A stretch of 64,000 nt of DNA from Scytonematopsis contorta HA4267-MV1 (GTDB lineage Bacteria; Cyanobacteriota; Cyanobacteriia; Cyanobacteriales; Nostocaceae). The stretch spans positions 24,678 to 88,677 of the forward strand of contig JAHHIC010000076.1 in the NCBI GenBank assembly GCA_019359035.1, in the 5' to 3' direction. The position numbers were made by a program, and so were the translations under genes. Below, in pieces: positions 1 to 9,376 of the stretch (position 1 is its first letter; the number at the start of each line of letters is the position of its first letter). Below the pieces are notes generated by a model. The model saw only the letters and a list, made by a program, of their open reading frames with translations. It was not told the origin of the DNA and ran no database searches.

Positions 1-759
1 CGCTGTAGTTGTTAGTGTACGTAACGGAGTCAGGATTTTCCCGGATACAACCCAAGCAAATATCAGCGCCACAAACAATACAAATGCATTCACTTCAAAC
101 ACAACTTTTAATGCTTCCAAACCCTCTTCCCGTTCTCCTGCGGTGGTATGGGCAATTACCAAAACACCCATTAATTCACCTTTTATTTTGATGGGTTCGG
201 CAACATAAAGAACGCTGTCGATATTTGGGTCATCGAATTCTACTTCCGCTTGGGAAGTTTGAGTCAATTTTTTCCAACGCTCCATTAAATCAGAATCGAC
301 ATCTATCACATTGGGTAGTCCTCGCGGGTTCGACTTATGAAATTTATCCTTAACTATGGCAATCAAAAATACATCATCATCCGGTAGTTCGTCGCTGAGG
401 TGAATTTCAAGCACCCTGGTTAGTTCCTGGAGGTTTTGTGGAGGTTCCCAAAGAACTTCGTCATTGCGTCTTCGTAGCCGTGCTAAATCTTCTTCATCTG
501 CACTTTTCAACCCTTTAGCAACAATACCTTTAAATTCTTCGACTTCTTCCACTAACTCCTGCTGCATTCGCGTTTGAATCCTACCATAAAGACGCTGGCG
601 AATAGTTGGTAGGGCAATAGCGATAAAAACAGTCATTAGTGCCAAGTACCATAGTAAAATTCTGGTACGGGCTTCACCAAAGACTCTGAACCATCTTGTG
701 TGGAAATTTATCAGATGGTTATTTAATTTGTCTTTTGCATCTCTTTGTTGTTTATCCAC
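1..759 (-). CDS. Sensor histidine kinase, N-terminal part (cut by window edge)
   Basis: The frame stays open from a GTG at 759-757 to base 1, so the C-terminus lies outside the window; an ATG at 798-796 is an alternative start. Seen: a charged N-terminus, a membrane segment at about residues 34-50 (LLWYLALMTVFIAIALP), an extracytoplasmic region of about 170 residues, a second membrane segment (FVLFVALIFAWVVSG), then KILTPLRTLT, which looks like the start of a HAMP linker. This is the architecture of a membrane-bound two-component sensor, but the His box and ATPase domain are not visible, so 'kinase' is inferred. It follows the glycosyltransferase genes in the same direction, separated by a perfect 30-bp palindrome. 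Confidence 0.65.
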   Translation of the reverse strand, partial: MDKQQRDAKDKLNNHLINFHTRWFRVFGEARTRILLWYLALMTVFIAIALPTIRQRLYGRIQTRMQQELVEEVEEFKGIVAKGLKSADEEDLARLRRRNDEVLWEPPQNLQELTRVLEIHLSDELPDDDVFLIAIVKDKFHKSNPRGLPNVIDVDSDLMERWKKLTQTSQAEVEFDDPNIDSVLYVAEPIKIKGELMGVLVIAHTTAGEREEGLEALKVVFEVNAFVLFVALIFAWVVSGKILTPLRTLTTTA

Positions 760-835
760 ACTTGTTAAACTTAAGTACAAGTATAATTGTATATACATTT
801 ATCATAAATATTTATATTAAAAACAAACCACAAAA

Positions 836-865
836 TGTAGAGACGCGATTAATCGCGTCTCTACA
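836..865. repeat. Perfect 30-bp palindrome, GTAGAGACGCGAT family
   Basis: TGTAGAGACGCGATT is followed at once by its exact reverse complement. The same arms recur at 16992, 34274, 34331, 50883 and, with a changed centre, at 29542, 43946 and 52285. It lies between two genes read in the same direction, so it could act as a hairpin in the transcript. Confidence 0.9.
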
Positions 866-887
866 TAATCTATATTATTTGTGAAAA

Positions 888-1934
888 TTAAACTTGGGAT
901 AATTCTTTCGCGGAAGATAACATTTGATTCTTGATAGGAGGAAGTTCAAGCTGATGCTGAGGTAGCGTTTTTGTATAGCGGTCAGTCAGATATTGGTTAA
1001 GTTTCCTATCCAACTTTTTCAAGAATCTTTTTAACGGTTTATTTTCATTACCAAAACTAACAAAACGTACAAAGGGTTTAATAATAGTCGCGATACGTCT
1101 GACTCCCAACTTTTTGTACTTAGTTTGAAAATAACCATCTTCCGATAAATCCCACTTCTCACGAATGCGTTGTAAGCTTCCTAAAGTCCAAGCATCACTC
1201 CAACGCAGCATATAGAAATGTAAATCTGTCAACTCTAAAGGTGGCCCAGGGACGTAAGTAACTAAACTTTCGGGTTCAAAATATACCGTACCTCCCACCT
1301 GTGCCACATTCATACAAAAATCAAGGTGTTCTTTAGTATTGAGCATAGCTTCATCTAAATAGCCAATGCGCTCAAATATTTCAGTTCTAACTAAAGTGCA
1401 GTGAAATTCTGATAATTCTGTTTGAGTTCGTTTGAGTTGGGGACGTAACTGTGTAGCGTTATGTCCTTGCTTATACATCTTCTCACGCAGATGGCGTCTA
1501 CCTTTAACATCTACAACTATGTGGCTTTCCCCACCAGCAAAGTGAACCCTTTCATGTATTGGTTTCTTTTCACACATTAGAGGACCAACAACAGTAGCTC
1601 CTGTTTCCTCAGCACAATTAACCAAAGCTTTTAACCAACCAGGAGAAAACACAACATCGTTATCAAGGAAAACCAAATATTTAGTATCTACATGGCTTAA
1701 ACCGATATTACGAGCATGGTTGGGAGAGAGGTAGTAATTCGTTCTAATCAGTTTAAAGTTCTTCTCCTGTGATTTTGCTTCCAAATAGCGACGAACTTTT
1801 GCTGGTGAATTTCCATCTACATAGATTAATTTAAAGGGAAAATCAGTATTTTCATAAATACTTTCCAGAGATTCTTGGGTACAGCTAAAACGTTCGCGAG
1901 GTACAACAACAAGTGTAACGATTGGTTCTATCAT
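888..1934 (-). CDS. Glycosyltransferase family 2
   Basis: A 348-residue GT-A fold enzyme that should move a sugar from a nucleotide-sugar donor. Seen: an N-terminal strand IVTLVVVPRERF, the YVDGNSP segment, and the metal/donor motif FLDNDVVF (DND) after NHARNIGL, as in GT2 proteins. The frame is open up to 2018, but the first 28 codons of that longer reading are a translated heptanucleotide repeat (QQSTVN units); ATG 1934, beginning MIEPIVTLV, matches the family start. It is the last glycosyltransferase of a run of minus-strand glycan genes. Acceptor and product cannot be told from sequence. Confidence 0.85.
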   Translation of the reverse strand: MIEPIVTLVVVPRERFSCTQESLESIYENTDFPFKLIYVDGNSPAKVRRYLEAKSQEKNFKLIRTNYYLSPNHARNIGLSHVDTKYLVFLDNDVVFSPGWLKALVNCAEETGATVVGPLMCEKKPIHERVHFAGGESHIVVDVKGRRHLREKMYKQGHNATQLRPQLKRTQTELSEFHCTLVRTEIFERIGYLDEAMLNTKEHLDFCMNVAQVGGTVYFEPESLVTYVPGPPLELTDLHFYMLRWSDAWTLGSLQRIREKWDLSEDGYFQTKYKKLGVRRIATIIKPFVRFVSFGNENKPLKRFLKKLDRKLNQYLTDRYTKTLPQHQLELPPIKNQMLSSAKELSQV

Positions 1935-1939
1935 GGTTT

Positions 1940-2062
1940 TTTTAATGGTTGATTGTTGATTGTTGACGGTTGACTGTTGACGGTTGACTGTTGACTGTTG
2001 AGCATTCACAATTACCAATTACTAATTACCGATTACCAATTACCAATTAGCAATTACCAATC
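1940..2062. repeat. Heptanucleotide STRRs (GTTGACT and ATTACCA types)
   Basis: Two adjoining short tandem repeat tracts, TTGACTG-type followed by ATTACCA-type heptamers, fill the gap between the GT2 and GT4 genes. The second tract supplies the last codons and the stop of the upstream GT4 gene (its C-terminus reads LVIANW). Heptanucleotide STRRs are known from heterocystous cyanobacteria. Confidence 0.9.
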
Positions 2063-3326
2063 TCTTTTGCAAATTTTTTAGAGTTAATTCAGAATTCAAC
2101 ATTTGCTGATAAATTTCTACCAATTCATCATTTAGCTTGGTCATGTCGTAGTTTTCTTCCACGCGCTTACGACCAGCTTTACCCATATTTTTCCAATCTT
2201 GAGAATTTTCGATGAGATAGGTTAATTTTTCTGCAATAGCGTCTGGGTCTCTTTCTGGTACTAAAAAACCAGAAATACCATCTTCAACTAATTCGGGAAT
2301 ACCACCATGTAATGTACTAATTACAGGTAAACCCATAGCCATCGCTTCTTTTAAAGTATTAACAGGTGCATCCTGATTTCCATCTTTACCAGTGACACTG
2401 GGGGCAACAAAAACGTGGCAATTATCGAGAATTTCTACTATCTCTTTTTGCTGCTTCCAACCCAGTAATTTAACAATATGACTGATATTTAATTCTGCAC
2501 TTAATTTAGCGAAATGCTCTTTTAACTCTCCATCTCCTATAATATTATATTCCAAATTTGGATGAGTCTCAACTACTTTTGCGATTGCTTTAATTACATA
2601 CTCAATACCTTTTTTCTCTACCAAACGTCCAGTTGTTGCAATACGTACCTTTCCATCGCTGGGGAAATAACGTTCTTGAAAGAAAAACTTACTACAATCA
2701 ATTCCTGAACCGTGAACATGAATTTTATTTGTGTCGCAACCTAAAGCAACAGCTTTATTTTTAAAGAATTCGCAGTTTGCTAGGAAAAAATCTGTTTCTT
2801 GGAATAGTTCTTCGTAAACTTGTTTTCCCCACCTAGGTAGAAATTTACTAATATCTGAACCTCGAAAGGTGGAAATTAATTTTCCTTCTATTAAACCAAG
2901 TTGACGAAACCAAATACCAAATACACCTAAAGTACTAAATTGACAATGAATAATATCGTAAGATTTCTTTTCCAAAAATGGTATTGCTCGGTAAAGCATC
3001 TTTAATGATTTTGCTTGGCTAACATACCGAGATTGATTGAATAATTGTAAGCAAACCGATGGATTCTTATGAAAGTTTACTAGCAGTAATCCTAAACCTT
3101 TAATCCAACGCCATAACTCGTTATCTGGTCGAGTAGGTGCGTAAATAGTTCGTTCTAGTAAATTATATTTTTCTACTAGCGGATGCACTTTAGAAATATC
3201 ATCCGGGGGACCATCAAGAGAATAAATATCAACTTCATGTCCGCGTTCTATAGTCCCCGCAATTTGATTCAGAATAAATGGCTCTGACAATACAGGAAAA
3301 TGTGCCACAAAAAATGCTACTCTCAT
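2040..3326 (-). CDS. Glycosyltransferase family 4, copy 1
   Basis: A 428-residue GT-B enzyme. Seen: N-terminal FPVLSEPFILNQI, TFRGSDISKF, then the C-terminal donor domain with GRLVEKKGIEY, and the GT4 E-x7-E-type region EAMAMGLPVISTLHGGIPELVEDG. ATG 3326 (MRVAFFVAHFP) fits the family better than the upstream TTG at 3356. It is closely similar along its whole length to the next gene upstream (3487-4779), so the pair is a tandem duplication; the copies differ most in the middle of the N-terminal acceptor domain, which may mean different acceptors (inference). The last residues come from a repeat tract. Confidence 0.88.
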   Translation of the reverse strand: MRVAFFVAHFPVLSEPFILNQIAGTIERGHEVDIYSLDGPPDDISKVHPLVEKYNLLERTIYAPTRPDNELWRWIKGLGLLLVNFHKNPSVCLQLFNQSRYVSQAKSLKMLYRAIPFLEKKSYDIIHCQFSTLGVFGIWFRQLGLIEGKLISTFRGSDISKFLPRWGKQVYEELFQETDFFLANCEFFKNKAVALGCDTNKIHVHGSGIDCSKFFFQERYFPSDGKVRIATTGRLVEKKGIEYVIKAIAKVVETHPNLEYNIIGDGELKEHFAKLSAELNISHIVKLLGWKQQKEIVEILDNCHVFVAPSVTGKDGNQDAPVNTLKEAMAMGLPVISTLHGGIPELVEDGISGFLVPERDPDAIAEKLTYLIENSQDWKNMGKAGRKRVEENYDMTKLNDELVEIYQQMLNSELTLKNLQKRLVIANW

Positions 3327-3400
3327 ACTTTTTAAATAATACCTAAGAAGAAACAAAAGTATCCTAATTTAATAAAAGCAAAATCACAAACCTTGTATTT

Positions 3401-3449
3401 AAGTCCTCTTCAGAGGACTTTAGCTTTTAGACAGGGAATTTATTCCCTG
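3401..3449. repeat. Double hairpin repeat between the GT4 copies
   Basis: Two adjacent palindromes: AAGTCCTCT-TC-AGAGGACTT at 3401-3420 and CAGGGAAT-TT-ATTCCCTG at 3432-3449, joined by TTAGCTTTTAGA. An intergenic repeat of a type common in cyanobacterial genomes; no T-run follows, so it is not called a terminator. Confidence 0.8.
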
Positions 3450-3486
3450 GCTACGTTCGCTACGCTGATTATGCTGGTTATGCTGG

Positions 3487-4779
3487 CTATGCGTACTGGC
3501 TACTTGTACAAAATTGCGACACTCCCTGTTGAGAAAATTCAACATTCAACATTTGCTGATAAATCTCCACCAATTCATCATTTAGCTTATTCATGTCGTA
3601 TTTTTCTTCCACACGCCCACGACCAGATAAACCCATCTTTTCCCAAGCTTCAGGATGCTCAATTAAATAACTTAATTTTTCAGCTATCCCATCTGCATCC
3701 CGCTCTTTAACTAAAAACCCAGAAATACCATCTTGCACTAATTCGGGAATACCACCATGTATAGTACTAATTACAGGTAAACCCATTGCCATCGCTTCTT
3801 TTAAAGTATTAACAGGTGCATCCTGATTTCCATCAGCAGCAGTTACACTGGGAGCTATAAAAATATGAGAATCATTGAGAATTTCTACAATTTCTTTTTG
3901 CTGTTTCCAACCCAGTAATTTAACAATGTGACCAACATTTAATTCGGTGATTAAGTTCTCAAATTTTTCTTTTAATTCCCCATCACCGATAATATTGTAT
4001 TCAATATTTGGGTGGATAGCTGCTATTTTTGCAACCGCACGAATCCCGTACTCAATTCCTTTTTTTTCCACCAAGCGTCCTGTCGTTGCAATTTTCACTT
4101 TACTATCGCTAGGAAAGTAACGAGGTTTGAATGAAAATTTACTGCAATCTAGTCCAGAACCGTGAACCACAAGTCTTTTTGAGTCACAGCCTAAATTAAT
4201 CGCACGATTTCCAAAAAATTCACAGTTTGCTAAGAAAAATTCTCCTTCTTTAAAGAGTTGGTCGTAAACGTTTACGCCATTTTCTTGAACGTATTTACTA
4301 ATATCGATACCGCGAAATGTAGTGATTAACTTTCCTTTTATTATATCTACATCTCGATATGCAAGTGCAATCGGTGCTAATGTTCCAAACTGACAGTGAA
4401 TAATATCGTATGACCCATCTTGAAGTAGGGATACTGTTCTGTAGAAGGTTTTTAAAGTTGCTACTTCTGAATCATATTTCTTGGTATTGAAAAGTTGTAG
4501 GGTTTTTAAAGAACCTTTACCTAGATTTTTAAAGAGTAAACCTAGTCCTTTGAAAAAACGTAAAACTAAATTTTCTGGTACAGTAGGAGGAAAATGTGTG
4601 CGTTCTAGTAGTTTATATTCTTCTACTACTGGATGTATTTTTCCTGTATAGTTTTTTGGTAATCCATTCACTGGGTGAATATGAACATCATGTCCTCTGT
4701 CGATTAATCCTGTGATTTGATTGAGGATAAATGCTTCGGATAATACAGGAAAGCGCCATACTATAAATGCTATTTTCAT
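3487..4779 (-). CDS. Glycosyltransferase family 4, copy 2
   Basis: A 430-residue GT-B enzyme and paralogue of the gene just downstream. Seen: MKIAFIVWRFPVLSEAFILN at the start, TFRGIDISKY, GRLVEKKGIEYGI, and the donor-binding loop with NTLKEAMAMGLPVISTIHGG. The C-terminal 20 residues diverge from copy 1. The gene sits 26 bp after the histidine phosphatase gene and is probably co-transcribed with it. Such GT4 enzymes commonly add hexoses during polysaccharide or glycolipid synthesis; the actual linkage is unknown. Confidence 0.88.
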   Translation of the reverse strand: MKIAFIVWRFPVLSEAFILNQITGLIDRGHDVHIHPVNGLPKNYTGKIHPVVEEYKLLERTHFPPTVPENLVLRFFKGLGLLFKNLGKGSLKTLQLFNTKKYDSEVATLKTFYRTVSLLQDGSYDIIHCQFGTLAPIALAYRDVDIIKGKLITTFRGIDISKYVQENGVNVYDQLFKEGEFFLANCEFFGNRAINLGCDSKRLVVHGSGLDCSKFSFKPRYFPSDSKVKIATTGRLVEKKGIEYGIRAVAKIAAIHPNIEYNIIGDGELKEKFENLITELNVGHIVKLLGWKQQKEIVEILNDSHIFIAPSVTAADGNQDAPVNTLKEAMAMGLPVISTIHGGIPELVQDGISGFLVKERDADGIAEKLSYLIEHPEAWEKMGLSGRGRVEEKYDMNKLNDELVEIYQQMLNVEFSQQGVSQFCTSSQYA

Positions 4780-4805
4780 TGTTTTTTTCCTTTCTTATTA
4801 TCTTG

Positions 4806-6038
4806 CTATATATTCGACATAGAAACTGTTGAGTTTCCTTTCTCAACCCAACCTACTTTTTTGTTAGTACTGAAAACTGGCCAATGACCACTAACTGATA
4901 TATTCATTGCTTGCAAAATTGCTGGATGATGAGAACCAGGATATTGAATGCAGTTTATTCTTCCTTGTTTTATCTGCAAACGCTCAATTTGGTTTAAATC
5001 CATGCCAATAGAGTGACAAATTATACGTTTGATAATTTCTTCGTTTGCTATTACTAGTCCGGTGGTTAGTTTACCTAAGTTTTCTATTGTTTTTCTGTCA
5101 ACTGCTGCTTGCCATATATCTGGAAATTCTTCTCGTAAGACTTGAAGCTGCAATGTTTCTGGATGGTATTGGAGAATTTGTTGCACCATCACTTCGGAAA
5201 ATCCCAGAGCACCACTTAAACTAAATTCTATGTTAATTTCTTTGAGGTATTCTGACAAGTTATGAATTTCTTCTACTGTCGCATTTGCTGGTATGAGTAA
5301 TAAACGTAAACCTTTACCCCCTTCTTGCGGTTGAGGTAAATATTCTCCAACATGAGAACTCAAATTCATTGCTTCTAATTGTCCTGACTTCAGAGAACCA
5401 TCAGGAAAATTCACTACGCTTATACCGCAGTTTGATTGTTGGATACAGTGGTATCGGTCGGGAGTTATGCCAAGGGCTGTACTAATTAAAGCGCGGTTTG
5501 TACCACCGTGGGTTACTAACAATAAGGTTTTACCAGCATGAAGTGGTAGTGTTTGTTGCCAAAATTCCTGTACCCGCTCATACAGGTTGAGGGCTGGATA
5601 TATATATTCTTCTGACTCTAGACCAGTCCCTTGTGGGGTTAGGTTCATACGGAATTTATCGGGATGCTGTTTCCACAAACGATACTCTTCTGGAAAATTT
5701 TCTTTTACAAATTTAAATGCTAAACCTTGCCAAGCAGGCATGTCGGTTTCTCGTAATTTTTCGCTAATCAAAATTGTTTTGCGGTCAATCTGTGGAGCCA
5801 TCACTCCTAAAATTTCCCAGGCTGTTTCTTGCGCTCTTTTCAGATAACTGACGTACATCGCGTCAAATGCCAATCCTTTTAGAAAGTTACCTGTTTTTCT
5901 CGCGTCTGCTCTTCCTATTTCTGTTAATATTGACTCGTCACTACTACCTTGATATAAACCTAGGGCATTATAACTACTTTGTCCGTGACGCACAAGAATC
6001 ACACGGGTTCCTTTATATTCTTCAAGCTCCAATAGCAT
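4806..6038 (-). CDS. Two-domain histidine phosphatase (phosphoglycerate-mutase-like)
   Basis: A 410-residue protein. The N-terminal domain has the branch-1 histidine phosphatase signature VILVRHGQSSYN, a second conserved block (LLVTHGGTNRAL) carrying the other catalytic His, and the E of the DMPAWQG region. The C-terminal half (from about residue 240) is a second alpha/beta domain in which the RHG motif is absent (LLLIPANATVEE), so it is probably a degenerate duplicate. ATG 6038 is chosen because AAGGAGAT lies just upstream; the frame runs further up to 6071. It overlaps the ABC transporter gene by 17 bp, so translation is likely coupled. A sugar-phosphate substrate is plausible from the neighbours but unproved. 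Confidence 0.85.
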   Translation of the reverse strand: MLLELEEYKGTRVILVRHGQSSYNALGLYQGSSDESILTEIGRADARKTGNFLKGLAFDAMYVSYLKRAQETAWEILGVMAPQIDRKTILISEKLRETDMPAWQGLAFKFVKENFPEEYRLWKQHPDKFRMNLTPQGTGLESEEYIYPALNLYERVQEFWQQTLPLHAGKTLLLVTHGGTNRALISTALGITPDRYHCIQQSNCGISVVNFPDGSLKSGQLEAMNLSSHVGEYLPQPQEGGKGLRLLLIPANATVEEIHNLSEYLKEINIEFSLSGALGFSEVMVQQILQYHPETLQLQVLREEFPDIWQAAVDRKTIENLGKLTTGLVIANEEIIKRIICHSIGMDLNQIERLQIKQGRINCIQYPGSHHPAILQAMNISVSGHWPVFSTNKKVGWVEKGNSTVSMSNI

Positions 6039-7884
6039 AAGTATCTCCTTTGGAAGAAGTGTTATCAACAATATTTTGCATCCGGTATAGGGTTGCGTAG
6101 CGACTTCCCAAACCCATGAGTTCTTTGTGAGTACCTTGCTCTAAAATTCTTCCCTCCTCAACATAAAGAATCACATCAGCGTTTTGAACTGCTCTGAGGT
6201 TATGGGAAATAACGAATGTTGTTCGTCCTTCGGTGAGTTTTTCTAATGCCGCATTGACAGTACGTTCGCTAGCATTATCTAAGCCTGTAGTCGGTTCGTC
6301 CAAAATTACAATCGGTGCTTGACGAATCGCTGCACGGGCGATCGCAATTCTTTGGCGTTGACCACCAGAAAGTGTACCACCCCGTTCGCTCAAAATTGTG
6401 TCGTAATCTTGGGGTAAGTTCATGATAAACTCGTGAGCGTTGGCAAGACGAGCAGCTTGTTCTACTTCTTTGTCGGTAGCTCCTAGTTTCCCGTAAGCAA
6501 TGTTTTCTCTAACACTGACAGCAAATAACACGCTATCTTGCAAAACCACACTAACTTGCTGTCGGAGTGAATCGATAGTATATTCGCGGATATCCTGACC
6601 GTCAATTAAAATACGACCAGCTTCAGGGTCATAAAGACGAAGAATGAGACTGAGGAGAGTTGACTTACCACTACCGGAAAGCCCCACGACTGCAACTTGT
6701 TGTCCTGGATGAACGACAAAACTAATATCTTTTAATATATCTCTACCAGTATCGTAGCCAAAGCAAACATTTTCAAACCGCACAGTACCGAAGAAAGGAT
6801 GTGCTTTTTGTACCCCAGGTAAGTCGCGAACATTAGGTTCAAAATCCAAAAGTTCCACCACTCGTTCCCCAGAAGCAGTAGCTTTAGCAATCTGTCCTAT
6901 CTGATTGGAAACCTTCCGCATCGGTTCAAAAGCATTTCTAAGGTAGGTCATAAACACCAACAGTTCCCCTGGAGTAAGTTCTTTATGTAACACCACATGA
7001 GAACCACGCCATAAAACCACAGCCACAATAATTGCCATCAAAATTTGCACAGCCCTTTCCAAAGCCGCTGATAGCCTCAATGATTCGATAGCTTCATCCA
7101 AACTTTTTTGATTTTGTGCGGCAAAAACACCATGTAGCATTTTTTGTAGCGACAAAACCTGCACAACCTTTATAGCACCAATAGTCTCACCCGTCGTCGC
7201 AGCTAAAACACCTTCAGAATCGCGATGTTTTTTTGCAAACTTGCGAATGCGACTAATCATGTTGCCAGTAAACAAACTTAAAATTGGGAAAATTGCAGCA
7301 ACTACCAATGCTAATTCCCAATTTAGCCAAAACATAATTGCCAACATTCCCAACAAACAGACTATGTTAGTAATTAAAGGCAAAGCCGTTTTGACGGTAA
7401 CAGTCCGCATTTTTTCGATATCAGCTGTCACACGAGCGATAAGGTCACCACTTTTAGAGTTTTGGTGAAAAGATAAAGAGAGATGCTGCAAATGGTTGAA
7501 AACATTAGCCCGTACTTCCGACAAAACTCGAACCACAGCCAGAGACATTCCATAAGTACTCATGTACGCAGCTATGCTACCTATCCCTGTGATAGCAACA
7601 ATAGACACAGCAGATAAAGTTAGTAATACAATTGGGCTAAGACCAAAAGTATAACTATTAGTAACGTTTGCAGAATTATTGTGAGCAGGTATCAGGATGT
7701 AGTCAAAAACATACTTTAAAGGCCAAGGTTCTAGCAAGCGCAAACCAGTTTCAACTAATAGCGCTAAAAAAGAACCAAAAATTAAGACCCTTTGCTGACG
7801 AATATACGGTGAAAACTTCCGTAAAATCCGCAGAACACCCGGTATAACACCTTTTAAATCTTTCTCCTTAGAGCGCTGAGCCAT
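6022..7884 (-). CDS. ABC exporter, fused permease and ATPase (MsbA-like)
   Basis: A 620-residue half-transporter. The first 320 residues form the six-helix ABC membrane domain; the ATPase follows with Walker A GLSGSGKST, Q-loop VVLQDSVLF, signature LSGGQRQRIA, Walker B IVILDEPTTGLD and H-loop FVISHNL. All motifs are intact, so an active homodimer is expected. Surrounded by glycosyltransferases, it probably flips or exports a lipid-linked sugar or glycolipid (inference). A HIP1 site (GCGATCGC) lies at 6338. The gene start follows a 127-bp AT-rich gap that contains part of a GTTGGGTTTCGTTCC-type repeat. Confidence 0.92.
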   Translation of the reverse strand: MAQRSKEKDLKGVIPGVLRILRKFSPYIRQQRVLIFGSFLALLVETGLRLLEPWPLKYVFDYILIPAHNNSANVTNSYTFGLSPIVLLTLSAVSIVAITGIGSIAAYMSTYGMSLAVVRVLSEVRANVFNHLQHLSLSFHQNSKSGDLIARVTADIEKMRTVTVKTALPLITNIVCLLGMLAIMFWLNWELALVVAAIFPILSLFTGNMISRIRKFAKKHRDSEGVLAATTGETIGAIKVVQVLSLQKMLHGVFAAQNQKSLDEAIESLRLSAALERAVQILMAIIVAVVLWRGSHVVLHKELTPGELLVFMTYLRNAFEPMRKVSNQIGQIAKATASGERVVELLDFEPNVRDLPGVQKAHPFFGTVRFENVCFGYDTGRDILKDISFVVHPGQQVAVVGLSGSGKSTLLSLILRLYDPEAGRILIDGQDIREYTIDSLRQQVSVVLQDSVLFAVSVRENIAYGKLGATDKEVEQAARLANAHEFIMNLPQDYDTILSERGGTLSGGQRQRIAIARAAIRQAPIVILDEPTTGLDNASERTVNAALEKLTEGRTTFVISHNLRAVQNADVILYVEEGRILEQGTHKELMGLGSRYATLYRMQNIVDNTSSKGDTYAIGA

Positions 7885-7904
7885 TAACTATATCTCCTTT
7901 ATAT

Positions 7905-8045
7905 GTATGTTGGCTCGTTCCACGAAACCCAACAATTAATTGCGATAATTAATTATGATTAATCTATAATTTATTACAAACAATGCATAATTAATTACAA
8001 GTAATCAATAATTAATTGACAGTAATGTTGGGTCTCGTTCCTCGA
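7905..8045. repeat. GTTGGGTCTCGTTCC repeat arms and AATTAATT-rich spacer
   Basis: Inverted arms at about 7909-7935 (GGCTCGTTCCACGAAACCC) and 8028-8047 (GTTGGGTCTCGTTCCTCGAA) enclose an AATTAATTA-rich spacer. The right arm encodes the last residues (RGTRPNITVN) of the glycosyltransferase ending at 8012, so a mobile intergenic repeat has supplied part of a C-terminus. Confidence 0.6.
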
Positions 8046-9256
8046 ACCACCCTAAGATTGAGATGTTCTGTAGTAGTAGTTTCTTGATTCAAAAACTCTT
8101 TGAGAAATCTACTAGTATTTTGAGAACCTTGAAGGTCAAAATCCGGAGTCGTAACTCCCTTTGATTTTTTACTTAAACAGTTAATAATTTTTTCTGTTAA
8201 ATGAGCAGGTTGCAAATCTTGAGGATGAATAAAATCAACAACACCTAACTTTTCTAATTTCTCAGTTCTGACTAGCTGTTCCTTATCAACGCTTTCATGA
8301 CCAATAGGAACAACGAGAGCGCGAACACCAGTACTGAGAATATTCATCGTAGTGTTATATCCACTTAAACTGATGGAAATATCAGCGGTTTTCATATAGG
8401 AAAGTAGCTGAGATGTGAAGGTTTCAATCTGAATATTACTGCGACTTAAAACAGCTTCCTTCAATTTTATCACCTTTTCCTCTGGCATAAAGGGTCCAGT
8501 AAATATTTTAATGGTGTGAGGTATTTTTGTTTCCAGAATAGAACTAGCTTCTACTACTGTTTCCAAAAGCTCATATCCTATTCTTCCACCACCGACACTA
8601 ACCAAAATTTTGGTATTTTCTGGATTCTTATCACCCCATAGTTCTCCAACATTAGGTCTTTTAACTGTAGACGATTGGGTTACAAATCCAGTATATGTAA
8701 CTTTGCTTTTTATTTCTTTATGCCTGGGGAAACTTTCTGTAAATGTTTGAAAATTGGGGTCAGCATGAAATAAAAGCAGGTCAAAATATCGATTCATCAA
8801 ATAACAAATAGTATCCTCTTCATCCAGGTCGCTGACTTTGCCGATAACATCACGCAAACTACAAGCAATTTTTGTAGAGGGATTGGTAGATTTTATATGC
8901 TCCATCAGAGGAATTAACTCAAAAAAAAGCTTATGCCTACCAAAAGGGAAAAACTCAGTAATTAGACAATCCGGTTTGACTATGTTAAAAGCATAAATCA
9001 GTTTGTTTTTCCTGATTTCTTTAACTTCCTCAACACTCATAGAACTATCACCAACAGTAAATTGACCATCTTCCAACCAGAGTGCTGGAAGTCTAATTAA
9101 CTCAACTCCTGGTGGCATTTCAAAACCTTCTATTTTGGGACCACCATTAATAAAATAGACTCTAAAATCCTTAACCAAACTACGGACTATTTCTGAACTT
9201 CTAACTAAATGCCCCATACCACTAAGATATTGGCAATAAAACATAATTTTCTTCAT
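8012..9256 (-). CDS. Glycosyltransferase, MurG/GT28-like
   Basis: A 414-residue GT-B type protein. Seen: N-terminal IMFYCQYLSGMGHLVRS (the Gly-rich loop of GT28-like enzymes), a middle KILVSVGGGRIG motif and a C-terminal donor site with ISLSGYNTTMNIL and ALVVPIGHESVDKEQL. ATG 9256 is preferred; the seven extra upstream codons are repeat-derived. It is a distant paralogue of the next gene upstream (9355-10608), with the same order of motifs. By family it could transfer a sugar to a lipid or sugar acceptor at the membrane; substrate unknown. Confidence 0.8.
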   Translation of the reverse strand: MKKIMFYCQYLSGMGHLVRSSEIVRSLVKDFRVYFINGGPKIEGFEMPPGVELIRLPALWLEDGQFTVGDSSMSVEEVKEIRKNKLIYAFNIVKPDCLITEFFPFGRHKLFFELIPLMEHIKSTNPSTKIACSLRDVIGKVSDLDEEDTICYLMNRYFDLLLFHADPNFQTFTESFPRHKEIKSKVTYTGFVTQSSTVKRPNVGELWGDKNPENTKILVSVGGGRIGYELLETVVEASSILETKIPHTIKIFTGPFMPEEKVIKLKEAVLSRSNIQIETFTSQLLSYMKTADISISLSGYNTTMNILSTGVRALVVPIGHESVDKEQLVRTEKLEKLGVVDFIHPQDLQPAHLTEKIINCLSKKSKGVTTPDFDLQGSQNTSRFLKEFLNQETTTTEHLNLRVVRGTRPNITVN

Positions 9257-9261
9257 AGATA

Positions 9262-9376
9262 GATTACCAATTACCAATTACCAATTACCAATTACCAATT
9301 ACCAATTACCAATTACCAATTCCCAATTACCAATTACCAATTCCCAATTCCCAATTACCGATTACCAATTACCAAA
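9262..9376. repeat. ATTACCA heptanucleotide STRR
   Basis: About 16 consecutive ATTACCA/ATTCCCA heptamers fill the whole gap between two glycosyltransferase genes. The right end runs into the 3' end of the upstream gene, whose C-terminal residues (LVIGNR) and stop codon are written in the repeat. Such tracts change length easily. Confidence 0.95.

Noticed and set aside
696..884. Plus-strand 62-residue frame
   Set aside because: Overlaps the start of the sensor gene and a palindrome; composition is that of AT-rich spacer.
3393..3710. Plus-strand frame with a hydrophobic stretch
   Set aside because: It runs antisense to the 3' end of a well-supported GT4 gene and through a palindromic repeat.
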